Below are positions 44,736 to 53,807 of a DNA stretch of 64,000 nucleotides, one piece after another. The stretch lies in contig NZ_CP004393.1 of assembly GCF_000819565.1 (NCBI RefSeq), positions 2,046,001-2,110,000 of the forward strand, given 5' to 3'. The stretch comes from Celeribacter indicus (GTDB lineage: Bacteria > Pseudomonadota > Alphaproteobacteria > Rhodobacterales > Rhodobacteraceae). The stretch's first letter is position 1. Each line of letters opens with the position of its first letter. The notes under the pieces are model-generated. The model saw only the letters and a list, made by a program, of their open reading frames with translations, was not told the DNA's origin and made no database searches. Position numbers and translations under genes: made by a program.

Positions 44736-45707
44736 GTGCACAGATCCGCATCACGCATGGCCGAAAGGGGCGACAGCGGCGTCGTCACGCCCGCCGACGT
44801 GCGCCATGTCCGGGAGAGCGACATGGCCTCCTGGCACAGCGCCATCTGCGAAGCGTTCTGCGAAACCCGCTACGCCCCCCGTTCCGATCCGCATTTCTCC
44901 GGCGAGATGACCTTTGCCGCCAGGGGCGGGGCGCGCATGTCGCGGATCCATTCCTCGGCGGGCCGTTTCCTGCGCGATCCGCAGACGATCAAGCGCGACG
45001 GGTTCGACAGTCTGGTGCTGCTGGTCAGCCTGCGCGGAGAGCTGCGCCTGACCCAGGGGCACCGGGCGCTGCGGGCGCGGGAGGGCGAGGCGCTGGTCTA
45101 CCGCCACGGAGCCCCCTTCGAGATCGAGTTTCCCCACCCCTACTGGGCGGTATCGCTCTGGGTCGATCCCGGCATGATGCGGCGGCACTGTCCCGACATC
45201 GTGTCGGAAAGCGCGACGGTGATCCGCCCCGACACCACCAACGGGCTGCTCGCCCTGACGATGGTGCGTGAACTCTGCGTCAACGCGATCTCGCGCAACA
45301 CGCGCGACACCGGGCGGCTCGTCGGAGCGACGCTCGACGTGGTCTCCACCCTCGGTACACGCCCGGACCCCGCGGAGATGGCGCGGGGCGGCTGGCTGGT
45401 GGAAAAGCTCGAGGATTTCCTGCTGCGCAACATCGACGACTGCGACCTGACGCTCGACAGCCTCGTCGCGGAGGCGGGCGTGTCGGCGCGCACGCTCAAC
45501 CGGCTGTTCGCCGAGCGGGGCACGACACCGATGCGCTGGGTGCTCGACCGCCGTCTGGAGCTGGCCTATGACGTGCTCGCGCGGGCGCAGGTGCGCAACG
45601 TGACCGAGGCTGCCTTCAGCTTCGGGTTCAAGGACAGTTCGCATTTCAGCCGCGCCTTTTCCCGCAAGTTCGGCATGCCGCCGACATCGGTGCTGAGGCG
45701 CGGCTGA
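44736..45707 (+). CDS. AraC-family transcriptional regulator
   Basis: A 323-residue regulator with an N-terminal AraC-binding-like ligand domain (residues ~30-200) and a C-terminal double helix-turn-helix: LTLDSLVAEAGVSARTLNRLFAERGTTPMRWVLDRRLELA and VTEAAFSFGFKDSSHFSRAFSRKFGMPP. GTG 44736 is preferred because GGAGGAGGG lies about 9 nt upstream; the ATG at 44700 has no ribosome site. It probably activates TRAP operon 3 or the adjacent cyclase/GMC genes. Confidence 0.87.
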   Translation: MHRSASRMAERGDSGVVTPADVRHVRESDMASWHSAICEAFCETRYAPRSDPHFSGEMTFAARGGARMSRIHSSAGRFLRDPQTIKRDGFDSLVLLVSLRGELRLTQGHRALRAREGEALVYRHGAPFEIEFPHPYWAVSLWVDPGMMRRHCPDIVSESATVIRPDTTNGLLALTMVRELCVNAISRNTRDTGRLVGATLDVVSTLGTRPDPAEMARGGWLVEKLEDFLLRNIDDCDLTLDSLVAEAGVSARTLNRLFAERGTTPMRWVLDRRLELAYDVLARAQVRNVTEAAFSFGFKDSSHFSRAFSRKFGMPPTSVLRRG

Positions 45708-45711
45708 GGGC

Positions 45712-45738
45712 GAGCGCGGGGGAGGAAGGCCCGCGCTC
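45712..45738. terminator. Bidirectional hairpin between AraC and LuxR genes
   Basis: GAGCGCGGG and CCCGCGCTC form a perfect 9-bp stem with a 9-nt loop in the 29-bp convergent gap, reaching into the LuxR stop codon. Confidence 0.6.
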
Positions 45739-46546
45739 AGGCCGCGGCGAGTTGGCGCGCCGCGGAGGACTGGATCAACATCGTCGACAACTGGTTGATC
45801 GAGCTGATGTTGAGCCGGGTATAGGCCCGTCTCCGGTAGGTCACGACGCTGGTCTGCTTGATGCCGAGATCGAGGGCGATGCCCTCCGCCGTGACCCCGA
45901 GGATCGAGCGGGCGCAGACCGCCACCTCGCGCCGGGTCAGTTCGGGGAAGGTGGCGGCGACGCAATCCTCCATCTCCTGCGCCGAGACGCTGCGCTGGCG
46001 CGTGGCGGTTCCCAGAAGCCGAAAATGCAGGTCGAGCACCGGCAGGAGCAGCGTTCCGAGATGCGCCAGCTCGGCCGTCGCCGGCGGCCGCGGATCCGCG
46101 GCGCGGCGGAAAAGACAGAGCGTGATCAGGTCGTCGCCCACCGGGCGCACCAGGATCACCAGTTCGCGGATGCCGGGCAGGGCGAAGCAGTTGCGGCGGA
46201 AGGCGGGGCTGCGGAAGGCGCGGGCCTCCGCCTGGAGCACCTGCGTGCCGGGCGCGGACGGCGCGGCGAGCAGCCGCGTGAGGCGCGGTTCGCTCCGCAG
46301 CCCGCCGAGGAGGTGGACGGCGAGCCGCCGGGCGCGGCCGCCCGCATGCAGGACCCGCGGCGGTTCCCCCTCCGGGCCGCTGCGCAGGACGAGAAAGTCC
46401 TCGGCGGCGAGGTGGTCGCCCAGAAGCGCGGCAAGCGCGGGAATGAAGGCGTCGCCGCCGACGCTTTCGATCGTGCCGCCGAGACTGTCGACGGCGGATG
46501 CGGCGACCGCATTGGCGGTCGCGACAGGTGCGTAAATCATTGTCAT
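45737..46546 (-). CDS. LuxR-family transcriptional regulator
   Basis: A 269-residue protein. The C-terminal helix-turn-helix is LTRREVAVCARSILGVTAEGIALDLGIKQTSVVTYRRRAYTRLNISSINQL, a clear LuxR/GerE domain. The N-terminal ~190 residues are Arg/Leu-rich and not assigned; they do not look like a receiver or an autoinducer-binding domain. Two start ATGs compete (46546 and 46540); the second has better spacing from GGGAGGA. It faces away from the cyclase gene, so it may control that divergent operon. Confidence 0.85.
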   Translation of the reverse strand: MTMIYAPVATANAVAASAVDSLGGTIESVGGDAFIPALAALLGDHLAAEDFLVLRSGPEGEPPRVLHAGGRARRLAVHLLGGLRSEPRLTRLLAAPSAPGTQVLQAEARAFRSPAFRRNCFALPGIRELVILVRPVGDDLITLCLFRRAADPRPPATAELAHLGTLLLPVLDLHFRLLGTATRQRSVSAQEMEDCVAATFPELTRREVAVCARSILGVTAEGIALDLGIKQTSVVTYRRRAYTRLNISSINQLSTMLIQSSAARQLAAA

Positions 46547-46846
46547 GTCCTCCCTTCCGTCCGGGATGCGCGCAGTGACCGCCGCACCCGGTCCGGATCA
46601 GCGCAGGATAGCCGCAATGGCGGCCCTCGCGCATGTCCCGGATTGCCAGAAACCATGACCGCAATTGCCAGGAGGCCGCGGCGGACCGGCGGCCGGTCCT
46701 ATCCGGCTACGACAGAGCCTTCGGCCGCGCCGGGCTAGCCTTCCGGGGAAGCGAACGAGGAGTCGTCGCGCCATCGCCGTCGGAGCGGATCCCTTCCGCA
46801 CGCCGCGGGGGCGGGAGGGTCCGCACCATCCAAGGAGAGAGCGCCC
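46547..46846. other. 300-bp divergent region with tandem ATTGCCAG repeats
   Basis: ATTGCCAG occurs at 46642-46649 and 46664-46671, 22 bp apart (two helical turns), in the gap between the LuxR gene (-) and the cyclase operon (+). This tandem arrangement could bind two regulator dimers. No gene is supported in the gap. Confidence 0.4.
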
Positions 46847-47791
46847 ATGTCGGACAAACTGACCAAGCAGAGCATCGAGGAAACCTTCAGGGAGCTGTCG
46901 AACTGGGGCCGGTGGGGCGAGGAGGACGAGGTCGGCACGCTCAACAACGTCCGCCCGGAGGATATCGTGGCGGCGGCGGGGCTGATCCGCAGGGGCAAGG
47001 TCTTCGGGCTCGGCGTGCCGCTCGACCAGCCGCTCCAGTCGGTGCCGCACAAGCGCTGGAACACGATCCACACCTTCATGCAGGACGGCGCGGACGTGGC
47101 GACGGGAATGTTCGAGGGACGTTTGCAATATGCCGACGACGCGATCAACCTGCCGACCCACAGCTCGACCCACTGGGATGCGCTCGCCCATGTCTTCAAC
47201 GACGGGCGGATGTATAACGGCCATGACGCGCGCCGGTTCGGCTCCAAGGGCTTTCCCGTGAACGGGATCGAGAAGATGGCGAACCGCATGGTTGGGCGCG
47301 GCGTGCTGCTGGACGTGGCGCGGTTCAAGGGCGTCGACAGCCTCGAGGACGAATATGCGATCACCAATGCGGAGCTCGACGCCTGCGCCGCCGCGCAGGG
47401 GGTGGAGATCCGGGCGGGCGATTTCGTGCTGATCCGCACCGGCTATCAGGAGCGGTTCTGGTCGCGGGGCGACTGGGCGGGCCACACGACCGGCATGGCG
47501 CCGGGGCTGCATTTCGAAAGCTGCTATTGGCTGAAGGAAAAGGACGTGGCCGCCGTCGCCGCCGACAATTACGCGGTGGAGGCGCGGCCGGCCGAGGGGG
47601 AGGGCTTCTCCTATCCGTGGCACGGCGTGGTCATTCCCGCGATGGGCCTGACGATGGGGGAGATGTTCTATTTGCGCGAGCTTGCCGCCGACTGTGCGCA
47701 GGACGGGGTCTATGAATTCTTCTTCTGCGCACCGCCGCTGAACCTGCCCGGCGGCAGCGGCTCCCCGATCAATCCCCAGGCGATCAAGTGA
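46847..47791 (+). CDS. Cyclase-family metal-dependent hydrolase (KynB-like)
   Basis: A 314-residue protein of the putative cyclase family. The metal motif HSSTHWDALAH (His105, His109, Asp111, His115) corresponds to HxGTHxDxPxH of kynurenine formamidase. Such enzymes hydrolyse amide or lactone bonds in small molecules. The long form of about 310 residues is common in aromatic or terpenoid catabolic clusters. It starts 11 bp after AAGGAGAG and is followed by a GMC oxidoreductase and a molybdenum hydroxylase subunit. Confidence 0.85.
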   Translation: MSDKLTKQSIEETFRELSNWGRWGEEDEVGTLNNVRPEDIVAAAGLIRRGKVFGLGVPLDQPLQSVPHKRWNTIHTFMQDGADVATGMFEGRLQYADDAINLPTHSSTHWDALAHVFNDGRMYNGHDARRFGSKGFPVNGIEKMANRMVGRGVLLDVARFKGVDSLEDEYAITNAELDACAAAQGVEIRAGDFVLIRTGYQERFWSRGDWAGHTTGMAPGLHFESCYWLKEKDVAAVAADNYAVEARPAEGEGFSYPWHGVVIPAMGLTMGEMFYLRELAADCAQDGVYEFFFCAPPLNLPGGSGSPINPQAIK

Positions 47792-47836
47792 GGCGCCCCG
47801 ACGGGGCCCCTGCGCAACAGAAGGCGAGGAGCGAAG

Positions 47837-49477
47837 GTGTCTGCGAAAACCTATGACTACATCGTTGTCGGCTCGGGCTCGGCGGGCGGGGTGATCGCCG
47901 CCCGGCTGAGCGAGAGCGGCCGCCATTCGGTCCTCTGCCTCGAGGCCGGAACCGAGACGGAACGCTATATCTGGAGCCGCTCGCCGCTCGGCAGCGCCTT
48001 CATGCTGCAAAACCCGAAGGTCAACTGGAACGACTATTCCGAACCCAACCCGAGCCACGGCAACCGCCCGATCCATGTCGCGCATGGCAAGATCCTCGGC
48101 GGCTCGAGCGCGATGAACGGAACCCTCGTCAACCGCGGACAAAAGCGGGATTACGACCAGTGGGCGCAGATGGGCTGCACCGGATGGAGTTATGAGGAGG
48201 TGCTTCCGTTCTTCCGGAAGATCGAGACCACCGATATCGGCGCGGACCGCGATCGCGGCCGCTCCGGGCCGATCACCGTGACGCGCTACGAGAGGATGAC
48301 GCCGTTCTTCGATCTCTTCATCGGTGCGGCGGAGGCGGTCGGGCTGCCCTACAACGACGACTATATGGGCGACACGCAGGAAGGCGTGGCGATGACCCAG
48401 ATCTCGGTGCACCGCGGCAGGCGCAACAGCACCGCGACGGAATATCTCGCCCCGGCGCGGAAACGGCCCAACCTGACGATCCTGGGCGGCGCGGAGGCGA
48501 TGTCGCTGATCCTCGAGGGGCGGCGCTGCGTCGGGCTGCGCTATCGCCGCCGGGGCCGCATCGAGGAGGTCCGCGCCGGCCGCGAGGTGATCGTGAGCGC
48601 GGGCACGATCAATTCCCCGAAGCTCCTCGAACTGTCGGGCATCGGCAATCCCGCGATCCTCGACCGGCACGGTATCGAGACGGTGCTGGCGCTGCCGGGC
48701 GTGGGGGAGAACCTGCGCGAGCATTACGGTCCGCAGATGAAATGGGAACTGAACCGGACCGGCATTTCCTTTGCCAACCGCGGCCATGGCTGGCGTTTCC
48801 TGCGCGAACTGCTGCGCTATGCGACCCATGGCGGGGGCTTCATCGGCCAGGGCATCGGCGGCATCCGGGTCTGCGCGCGCTCGCACGAGGGGATCGAGGA
48901 GGGGGACATCCAGATGGTCGTGAACCCGTTCCTCGTCGAGGTCACCGGCGGCCGCAACGGCGTCGGCGGCAAGCGGCGCATGTCGCGGGTGGAGGCCTTC
49001 TTCGTGACGCCGCAGGTGCAGCGGCCCGAGAGCGCGGGCAGCATCCATGTGATGTCGGCCGATCCCTTCGCGCCGCCTGCCATCGACTACCGCTTCCTCG
49101 AGACCGAGACCGACCGGCGCGTCGCGATCGAGGGGCTGCGGCTGGCGCGGCGCATCGCGGCGGCGGAGCCGCTGGCGGGGGTGATCGCGCGGGAAATGGC
49201 GCCCGGACCGGCGGTGCAGTCGGACGAGGAGCTGGAGGCCTTCATCCGCACCACCGGCACGACGAGCTACCATCCCGCGGGCACCTGCAAGATGGGGCAG
49301 GACGAAAGCGCGGTGGTGGACCCCGAGCTGCGGGTGCGCGGCATCGCGGGGCTGCGGGTGGCGGATGCCTCGGTCATGCCGGTGATCGTCTCGGGCAATA
49401 CCAGCATTCCGACGATGATGATCGGGGAGAAGGCCGCGGCGATGATCCTGGCCGCGGCGGAGACAGGCGGGGCATGA
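47837..49477 (+). CDS. GMC-family FAD oxidoreductase (choline dehydrogenase-like)
   Basis: A 546-residue flavoprotein with the FAD motif YIVVGSGSAGGVIAARLSE, the signature HVAHGKILGGSSAMNGTLVNRGQ, and the C-terminal SYHPAGTCKMG...SGNTSIP containing the catalytic His and the second conserved residue. GTG start at 47837 follows GCGAGGAGCGAAG. It is a second GMC enzyme, only moderately similar to the one at 22792, and would oxidise an alcohol arising from the cyclase/TRAP substrate. Confidence 0.9.
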   Translation: MSAKTYDYIVVGSGSAGGVIAARLSESGRHSVLCLEAGTETERYIWSRSPLGSAFMLQNPKVNWNDYSEPNPSHGNRPIHVAHGKILGGSSAMNGTLVNRGQKRDYDQWAQMGCTGWSYEEVLPFFRKIETTDIGADRDRGRSGPITVTRYERMTPFFDLFIGAAEAVGLPYNDDYMGDTQEGVAMTQISVHRGRRNSTATEYLAPARKRPNLTILGGAEAMSLILEGRRCVGLRYRRRGRIEEVRAGREVIVSAGTINSPKLLELSGIGNPAILDRHGIETVLALPGVGENLREHYGPQMKWELNRTGISFANRGHGWRFLRELLRYATHGGGFIGQGIGGIRVCARSHEGIEEGDIQMVVNPFLVEVTGGRNGVGGKRRMSRVEAFFVTPQVQRPESAGSIHVMSADPFAPPAIDYRFLETETDRRVAIEGLRLARRIAAAEPLAGVIAREMAPGPAVQSDEELEAFIRTTGTTSYHPAGTCKMGQDESAVVDPELRVRGIAGLRVADASVMPVIVSGNTSIPTMMIGEKAAAMILAAAETGGA

Positions 49478-49508
49478 TCGTCCGCCGGAAATCAGGGATG
49501 AGAGACAG

Positions 49509-51863
49509 ATGAAGTTCAGTCCGGGCAATCCTGTGGCGCGTCGCGAGGACGACCGCCTTCTGACGGGGCGCGGCCGCTATGCCGGCGACGTGCGGCTTCC
49601 CGGCCAGGCCCATGCCGCGGTCGTGCGCTCCGATTACGGTCATGCGCGCATCCTCTCGGTTGACCCCTCCGCCGCGCTGGAGATGCCCGGCGTGCTGGCC
49701 GTGCTCACCGCGCGGGAAATGGCGGAGGACGGCATCGGCGGGATGCGGTTCCGCGGCCATCTGCTGTCCGGCCCGCTGTGCGACCGGGCGGGCAGGGAAT
49801 TCGTCAACCCGCCCCGCATGCCGCTCGCCTCCGAGCGCGTGCGCTATGTGGGGGAGCCGGTCGCGGTGGTGGTGGCCGACACGCCCGCGCGGGCGGTGGA
49901 TGCGGCCGAGGCGGTGCTCGTCGAGTGCGACGAGCTTCCCGCCGTGGCCGATATCGCCGCCGCCATCGCAGAGGGCGCGCCGCTCGTGCGCGACGACTGT
50001 CCGGGCAACGAGGTCTTCCTGTACCGGGCCGGGGATGCGGAGGCGACGGAGCGTGCCTTCGCCACGGCGCCGCACCGGCTAAGCCGCCGCCTGACCGTCA
50101 ACCGGGTGCATGCCAACCCGATGGAGCCGCGTTCCTTCACCGGCGATTACGACGCGGCGCGCGACCATTTCACCGTCCATGCCGGGGTGCACCGGCCCTT
50201 CGAATGCCGCAACGCGCTCGCGGACCACGTCTTCGGCATCCCGCGCGAGCGGGTCGATGTGGTTCCGGGGGATATCGGCGGATCCTTCGGTCTCAAGGGG
50301 TCGATCCCGCCGGAGGTGGCGCTGGTCGCCTGGGCCTCGAAGCGGGTCGGGCGGCCGGTCACCTGGACGGCGACGCGGAGCGAGATGCTGACCGCCGACG
50401 ACCACGGGCGCGACATGATCGCGGATGCGGAGATCGCCTTCGACGACGAGGGGCGGCTGCTCGCCTTCCGCACCCGCAACATCAACAATATCGGCGCCTA
50501 CATGTCGACCAACGGCGCGGCGCCGGCGACCAACAACCTCGGCTCGCTCGCGGGCACCTACACGATTCCGCACATGGCGGTGGAGGTGAGCGGCGTCTGG
50601 ACGAACACGACGCCGACCTCGCCCTATCGCGGCTCGGGACGGCCGGAGGCGGCCTATGCGATCGAGCGCATGATCGACCTTGCCGCGCGCGAGCTCGGCA
50701 TGGATCCGGTGGAGATCCGGCGCCGCAACCTGATCCCCAACGACGCCTTTCCCTACGACACGCCGCTGGAATTCGTCTACGATTGCGGCGAGTTCGACAA
50801 GGTGCTGGAAAAGGCCGTCGCGGCGGCCGATTACGCCGGCTTCCCGTCCCGGCGCGCAGAGGCGGCGGCGCGGGGCCGGCTGCGCGGGATCGGCGTGGCG
50901 ATGGCGATCGAGATCGCGACGCGGCCCGGCACCGAATATGTCTCGCTCAGATTTGCCGCCGACGGCGGCGTCACCGTGCTCGCCGGGACGACCAATCACG
51001 GGCAGGGGCACGAGACGCTCTTTGCGCAATACCTCTCGGACCGGCTGGGGATCGACCCGGCGCGGGTGCGGGTGGTCGAATCCGACACGCGCGAGGTCGC
51101 GGCGGGCAACGGAACCGGCGGGTCGCGCAGCGCGGCCTTCGGCGCCGGTGCGATCATGGACGGCATCGACAAGAGCATCGCCGCGGGCCGTCCGATCGCG
51201 GCGCATCTGCTCCAGGCGGCGGAGGCGGAGATCGGCTTCGACGACGGTGTCTACCGCGTGGGCGGCGCCGGGCGCGGCGTCTCCTTCCTCGAGGTGGCGA
51301 AGGCGTCCTTCGACGAGGACATGCGTCCGGCCGGGCTCGCACAAGGGTTGCAGGCCGACGGCGTGCTCCGGCTCGACGCGCCGAACTTCCCGAACGGCTG
51401 CCAGGTCTGCGAGGTGGAGATCGACCCGGACACGGGCGTGGTGGAGATCGTAGCCCATACCGTCTGCGACGACGTCGGATTCGAGCTGAACCCGCAGATT
51501 GTCAAGGGCCAGATCCAGGGCGGCGTGTTGCAGGGGCTGGGCCAGGTGCTGATGGAGAACATGGTGTTCAGCGAGGAGGGGCAGAACATGACCGGCTCCT
51601 TCATGGATTACGCCATGCCGCGCGCCACGGATTCGGTATCGCCGGTCGTCCTGAGCCACCCGGTCCCGACCACCACCAACCCCGCGGGGGTGAAGGGGGT
51701 CGGGGAATCCGGCAGGGTGGGCGCCTTGCCCGCGGCGATGAACGCGATCGCGGATGCGCTGGCGCCGCTCGGGATCGACCACATCGACATGCCTGCGACG
51801 CCGGGGCGCGTCTGGGAGGCGATCCGCGCCGCGCGCGGGGCGGCGCGGAGCAGATCGGCCTGA
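49509..51863 (+). CDS. Xanthine dehydrogenase-family molybdopterin-binding large subunit, without partner subunits
   Basis: A 784-residue molybdenum hydroxylase large subunit. PVARREDDRLLTGRGRYAGDV is the typical start, PGDIGGSFGLKG and TSPYRGSGRPEA (form II rather than the CO dehydrogenase AYxCSFR loop) are cofactor-site loops, and GVKGVGESG carries the catalytic Glu near the C-terminus. It hydroxylates an aromatic or aldehyde carbon. The Fe-S small subunit and FAD medium subunit that normally pair with it are absent from the window: upstream is the GMC gene, downstream a convergent TRAP operon. Confidence 0.9.
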   Translation: MKFSPGNPVARREDDRLLTGRGRYAGDVRLPGQAHAAVVRSDYGHARILSVDPSAALEMPGVLAVLTAREMAEDGIGGMRFRGHLLSGPLCDRAGREFVNPPRMPLASERVRYVGEPVAVVVADTPARAVDAAEAVLVECDELPAVADIAAAIAEGAPLVRDDCPGNEVFLYRAGDAEATERAFATAPHRLSRRLTVNRVHANPMEPRSFTGDYDAARDHFTVHAGVHRPFECRNALADHVFGIPRERVDVVPGDIGGSFGLKGSIPPEVALVAWASKRVGRPVTWTATRSEMLTADDHGRDMIADAEIAFDDEGRLLAFRTRNINNIGAYMSTNGAAPATNNLGSLAGTYTIPHMAVEVSGVWTNTTPTSPYRGSGRPEAAYAIERMIDLAARELGMDPVEIRRRNLIPNDAFPYDTPLEFVYDCGEFDKVLEKAVAAADYAGFPSRRAEAAARGRLRGIGVAMAIEIATRPGTEYVSLRFAADGGVTVLAGTTNHGQGHETLFAQYLSDRLGIDPARVRVVESDTREVAAGNGTGGSRSAAFGAGAIMDGIDKSIAAGRPIAAHLLQAAEAEIGFDDGVYRVGGAGRGVSFLEVAKASFDEDMRPAGLAQGLQADGVLRLDAPNFPNGCQVCEVEIDPDTGVVEIVAHTVCDDVGFELNPQIVKGQIQGGVLQGLGQVLMENMVFSEEGQNMTGSFMDYAMPRATDSVSPVVLSHPVPTTTNPAGVKGVGESGRVGALPAAMNAIADALAPLGIDHIDMPATPGRVWEAIRAARGAARSRSA

Positions 51864-51865
51864 CA

Positions 51866-51890
51866 CCGGCCGCCGCGTCCCGGCGGCCGG
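51866..51890. terminator. Bidirectional hairpin between molybdenum subunit and dctM 4
   Basis: CCGGCCGCC and GGCGGCCGG form a perfect 9-bp stem with a 7-nt loop in the 34-bp convergent gap. No T-run follows. Confidence 0.55.
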
Positions 51891-51897
51891 CCTGCCG

Positions 51898-53208
51898 TCA
51901 CAACAGCGACGGCAGGTAGGTGGCCAGTCCGGGGACGAGCGCGAGGATCACGATGCCCAGGATGAACAGCATGACGAAGGGCCAGGCGGCGGCATAGACA
52001 TCGTTCAGCCGACCCTCGCGCCAGGTGCTCTTGAGCGCGAAGAGCACGTAGCCGAAGGGCGGCGTCAGCCCGCCGACGGTGATGTTCACGAGGAACAGGA
52101 GCCAGAACCAGATCGGATCGAACCCGTTCGCCGCCACGATCGGCAGGTAGATCGGGATCACGATCAGCATCAGCGCGATCTGGTCGACGAACATGCACAG
52201 GACGAAGGGCAGCAGCATCATCAGGCTCAGCAGCACCCAGGTCGGCATCTCCGCCCCGACCACCCATTCCGTCAGCGCCGAGGCGCCGCCGGAGAAGGCG
52301 AGAAGCTGGCTGAACAGCTTGGAACTCGCCATGATGATCAGGATCATCGCGGAGACCTTCATCGCGGCGGCCAGCGATTGCATGACCATGCGCAGGTTGA
52401 GGCTGCGGTAGATGGCGGCGGTGGCGAGCGAACCGATGACCCCCATCGCCGCCGATTCCGTGGGTGTGGCGATGCCCGCGAGGATCAGCCCCATCACCAT
52501 GGCGATGATGATGGTGAAGGGAATGAGGCTGAGCACGGCGCGCAGTGCGGCACCGGGGCTCACCTGCTGCACGGCATCGCTGTTCTTCGGGGCCATCTCC
52601 GGATTGCGCCAGATCCGGAAGAAGATGTAGCCGAGGAACAGCGCCGCGAACATCAGCCCCGGAATGATCCCCGCCACCAGCAGCCCGGCGATGGACACGC
52701 CTGCGAGCGTGCCGATGATGATGACGAGGACACTCGGCGGGATCAGCGGAGCGAGGCTTGCCCCGGCGAGGATGGTGCCCGCCGACAGCCGGGGATCGTA
52801 GCCGCGGTCGATCATCCCCGGAAGCAGCGAGCGCCCGAGCATCGCCGCGACCCCCATGGCCGCGCCCGAGAGCGTGCTGAACACCGTCGCCAGCACCACG
52901 GCCAGCACGTATTGCCGCCCCCGGACGCGCCAGACGAGCGTGTCGATGGAGCGGAACAGGACCTCGACCGCATTGCTTCGGAACAGGATCTCTCCCATGA
53001 GGATGAAGAGCGGGATCGTCACGAGCGACTGGCTCGTCGTCGTCTCGAACAGGCTGTTGGTGAACATGCTGTAGCCCGCCGGGCCGATGAACAGGCCGAC
53101 CGCGATCAGGTTGATCAGCAGGAAGGCGGCAAAGACCGGCATGCCGGTGGCCATGAGCATCAGCAGCAGGCCGACGCCCACGAGAATGGCCGGGATTCCT
53201 TCAGGCAT
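51898..53208 (-). CDS. TRAP transporter large permease (DctM type), TRAP 4
   Basis: A 436-residue polytopic protein with LSGAAMGVAAMLGRSLLPGM at the GSSVATAA position (a divergent version), LAGASLAPLIPPSVLVI, and GGLTPPFGYVLFALKSTW near the C-terminus. The PPFGYVLFALK form is typical of DctM proteins from the mannitol/chloroaromatic-type branch. It overlaps the DctQ gene by 8 bp. Confidence 0.9.
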   Translation of the reverse strand: MPEGIPAILVGVGLLLMLMATGMPVFAAFLLINLIAVGLFIGPAGYSMFTNSLFETTTSQSLVTIPLFILMGEILFRSNAVEVLFRSIDTLVWRVRGRQYVLAVVLATVFSTLSGAAMGVAAMLGRSLLPGMIDRGYDPRLSAGTILAGASLAPLIPPSVLVIIIGTLAGVSIAGLLVAGIIPGLMFAALFLGYIFFRIWRNPEMAPKNSDAVQQVSPGAALRAVLSLIPFTIIIAMVMGLILAGIATPTESAAMGVIGSLATAAIYRSLNLRMVMQSLAAAMKVSAMILIIMASSKLFSQLLAFSGGASALTEWVVGAEMPTWVLLSLMMLLPFVLCMFVDQIALMLIVIPIYLPIVAANGFDPIWFWLLFLVNITVGGLTPPFGYVLFALKSTWREGRLNDVYAAAWPFVMLFILGIVILALVPGLATYLPSLL

Positions 53209-53731
53209 TGCGGGCCTCGCTCGGTATGCGCTCGCCCTGCGTGCCGAAGGCCAGTCTCAGGAAATAGAGCGCGCTGTTGACGAAGCCGAACAGGATCAGC
53301 GCGGTGAACCACCATTTCGGCGCGGGAACGGCGCTGAGCGTCATCGTGCCGCGCGCGTAGAGGATCCGCACCTCGCCGGCGACGATCCAGCCGGCCCAGA
53401 GGCAGACCGCGGCGGCGGCGAGGAAGCCTGCGGCGACGATCCTGCGCGACCATGCCTCGGGCAGCAGGTCGGGCAGCAGGGTGATCGACACATGGCCACC
53501 CTCGCGCGTGAGCCAGGGCGCGGCCAGGAAGACCGCGCTCAGCAGCAGGAATGAGACAAGGTCGCTCGCCCAGCGGGTCGGGGCGTTGAAGAAATAGCGC
53601 ATCACGACCTCGTAGGCGAAGCTCGCGACGATCACGGCGAGCGCCGCCGAGGCCAGGACGAAGGCGGCTTTCGAGAGCATGTCGTGCAGCTTCAGTACGT
53701 GCCTGCCTGTCCGGTATAGGTAGGTTCCCAT
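53201..53731 (-). CDS. TRAP transporter small membrane subunit (DctQ type), TRAP 4
   Basis: A 176-residue membrane protein with four hydrophobic segments. YEVVMRYFFNAPTRWASDLVSFLLLSAVFLAAPWL is the DctQ core. A second ATG (MLSKAAF, 17 codons in) is a possible alternative start. It lies 76 bp after dctP, and the gap holds a strong hairpin. Confidence 0.87.
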   Translation of the reverse strand: MGTYLYRTGRHVLKLHDMLSKAAFVLASAALAVIVASFAYEVVMRYFFNAPTRWASDLVSFLLLSAVFLAAPWLTREGGHVSITLLPDLLPEAWSRRIVAAGFLAAAAVCLWAGWIVAGEVRILYARGTMTLSAVPAPKWWFTALILFGFVNSALYFLRLAFGTQGERIPSEARNA

Positions 53732-53762
53732 CCAGTCCTCCCGTGCGTGGGGTTGTCGGAAC

Positions 53763-53788
53763 GGGGCGCCCCGTGGTTCGGGCGCCCC
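53763..53788 (-). repeat. Intercistronic stem-loop after dctP 4
   Basis: GGGGCGCCC and GGGCGCCCC form a perfect 9-bp stem around an 8-nt loop, 20 bp after the dctP stop. Such stem-loops commonly raise the amount of binding-protein message relative to the membrane subunits. Confidence 0.55.
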
Positions 53789-53807
53789 AGGGCGATCCGG
53801 GTGCGGA

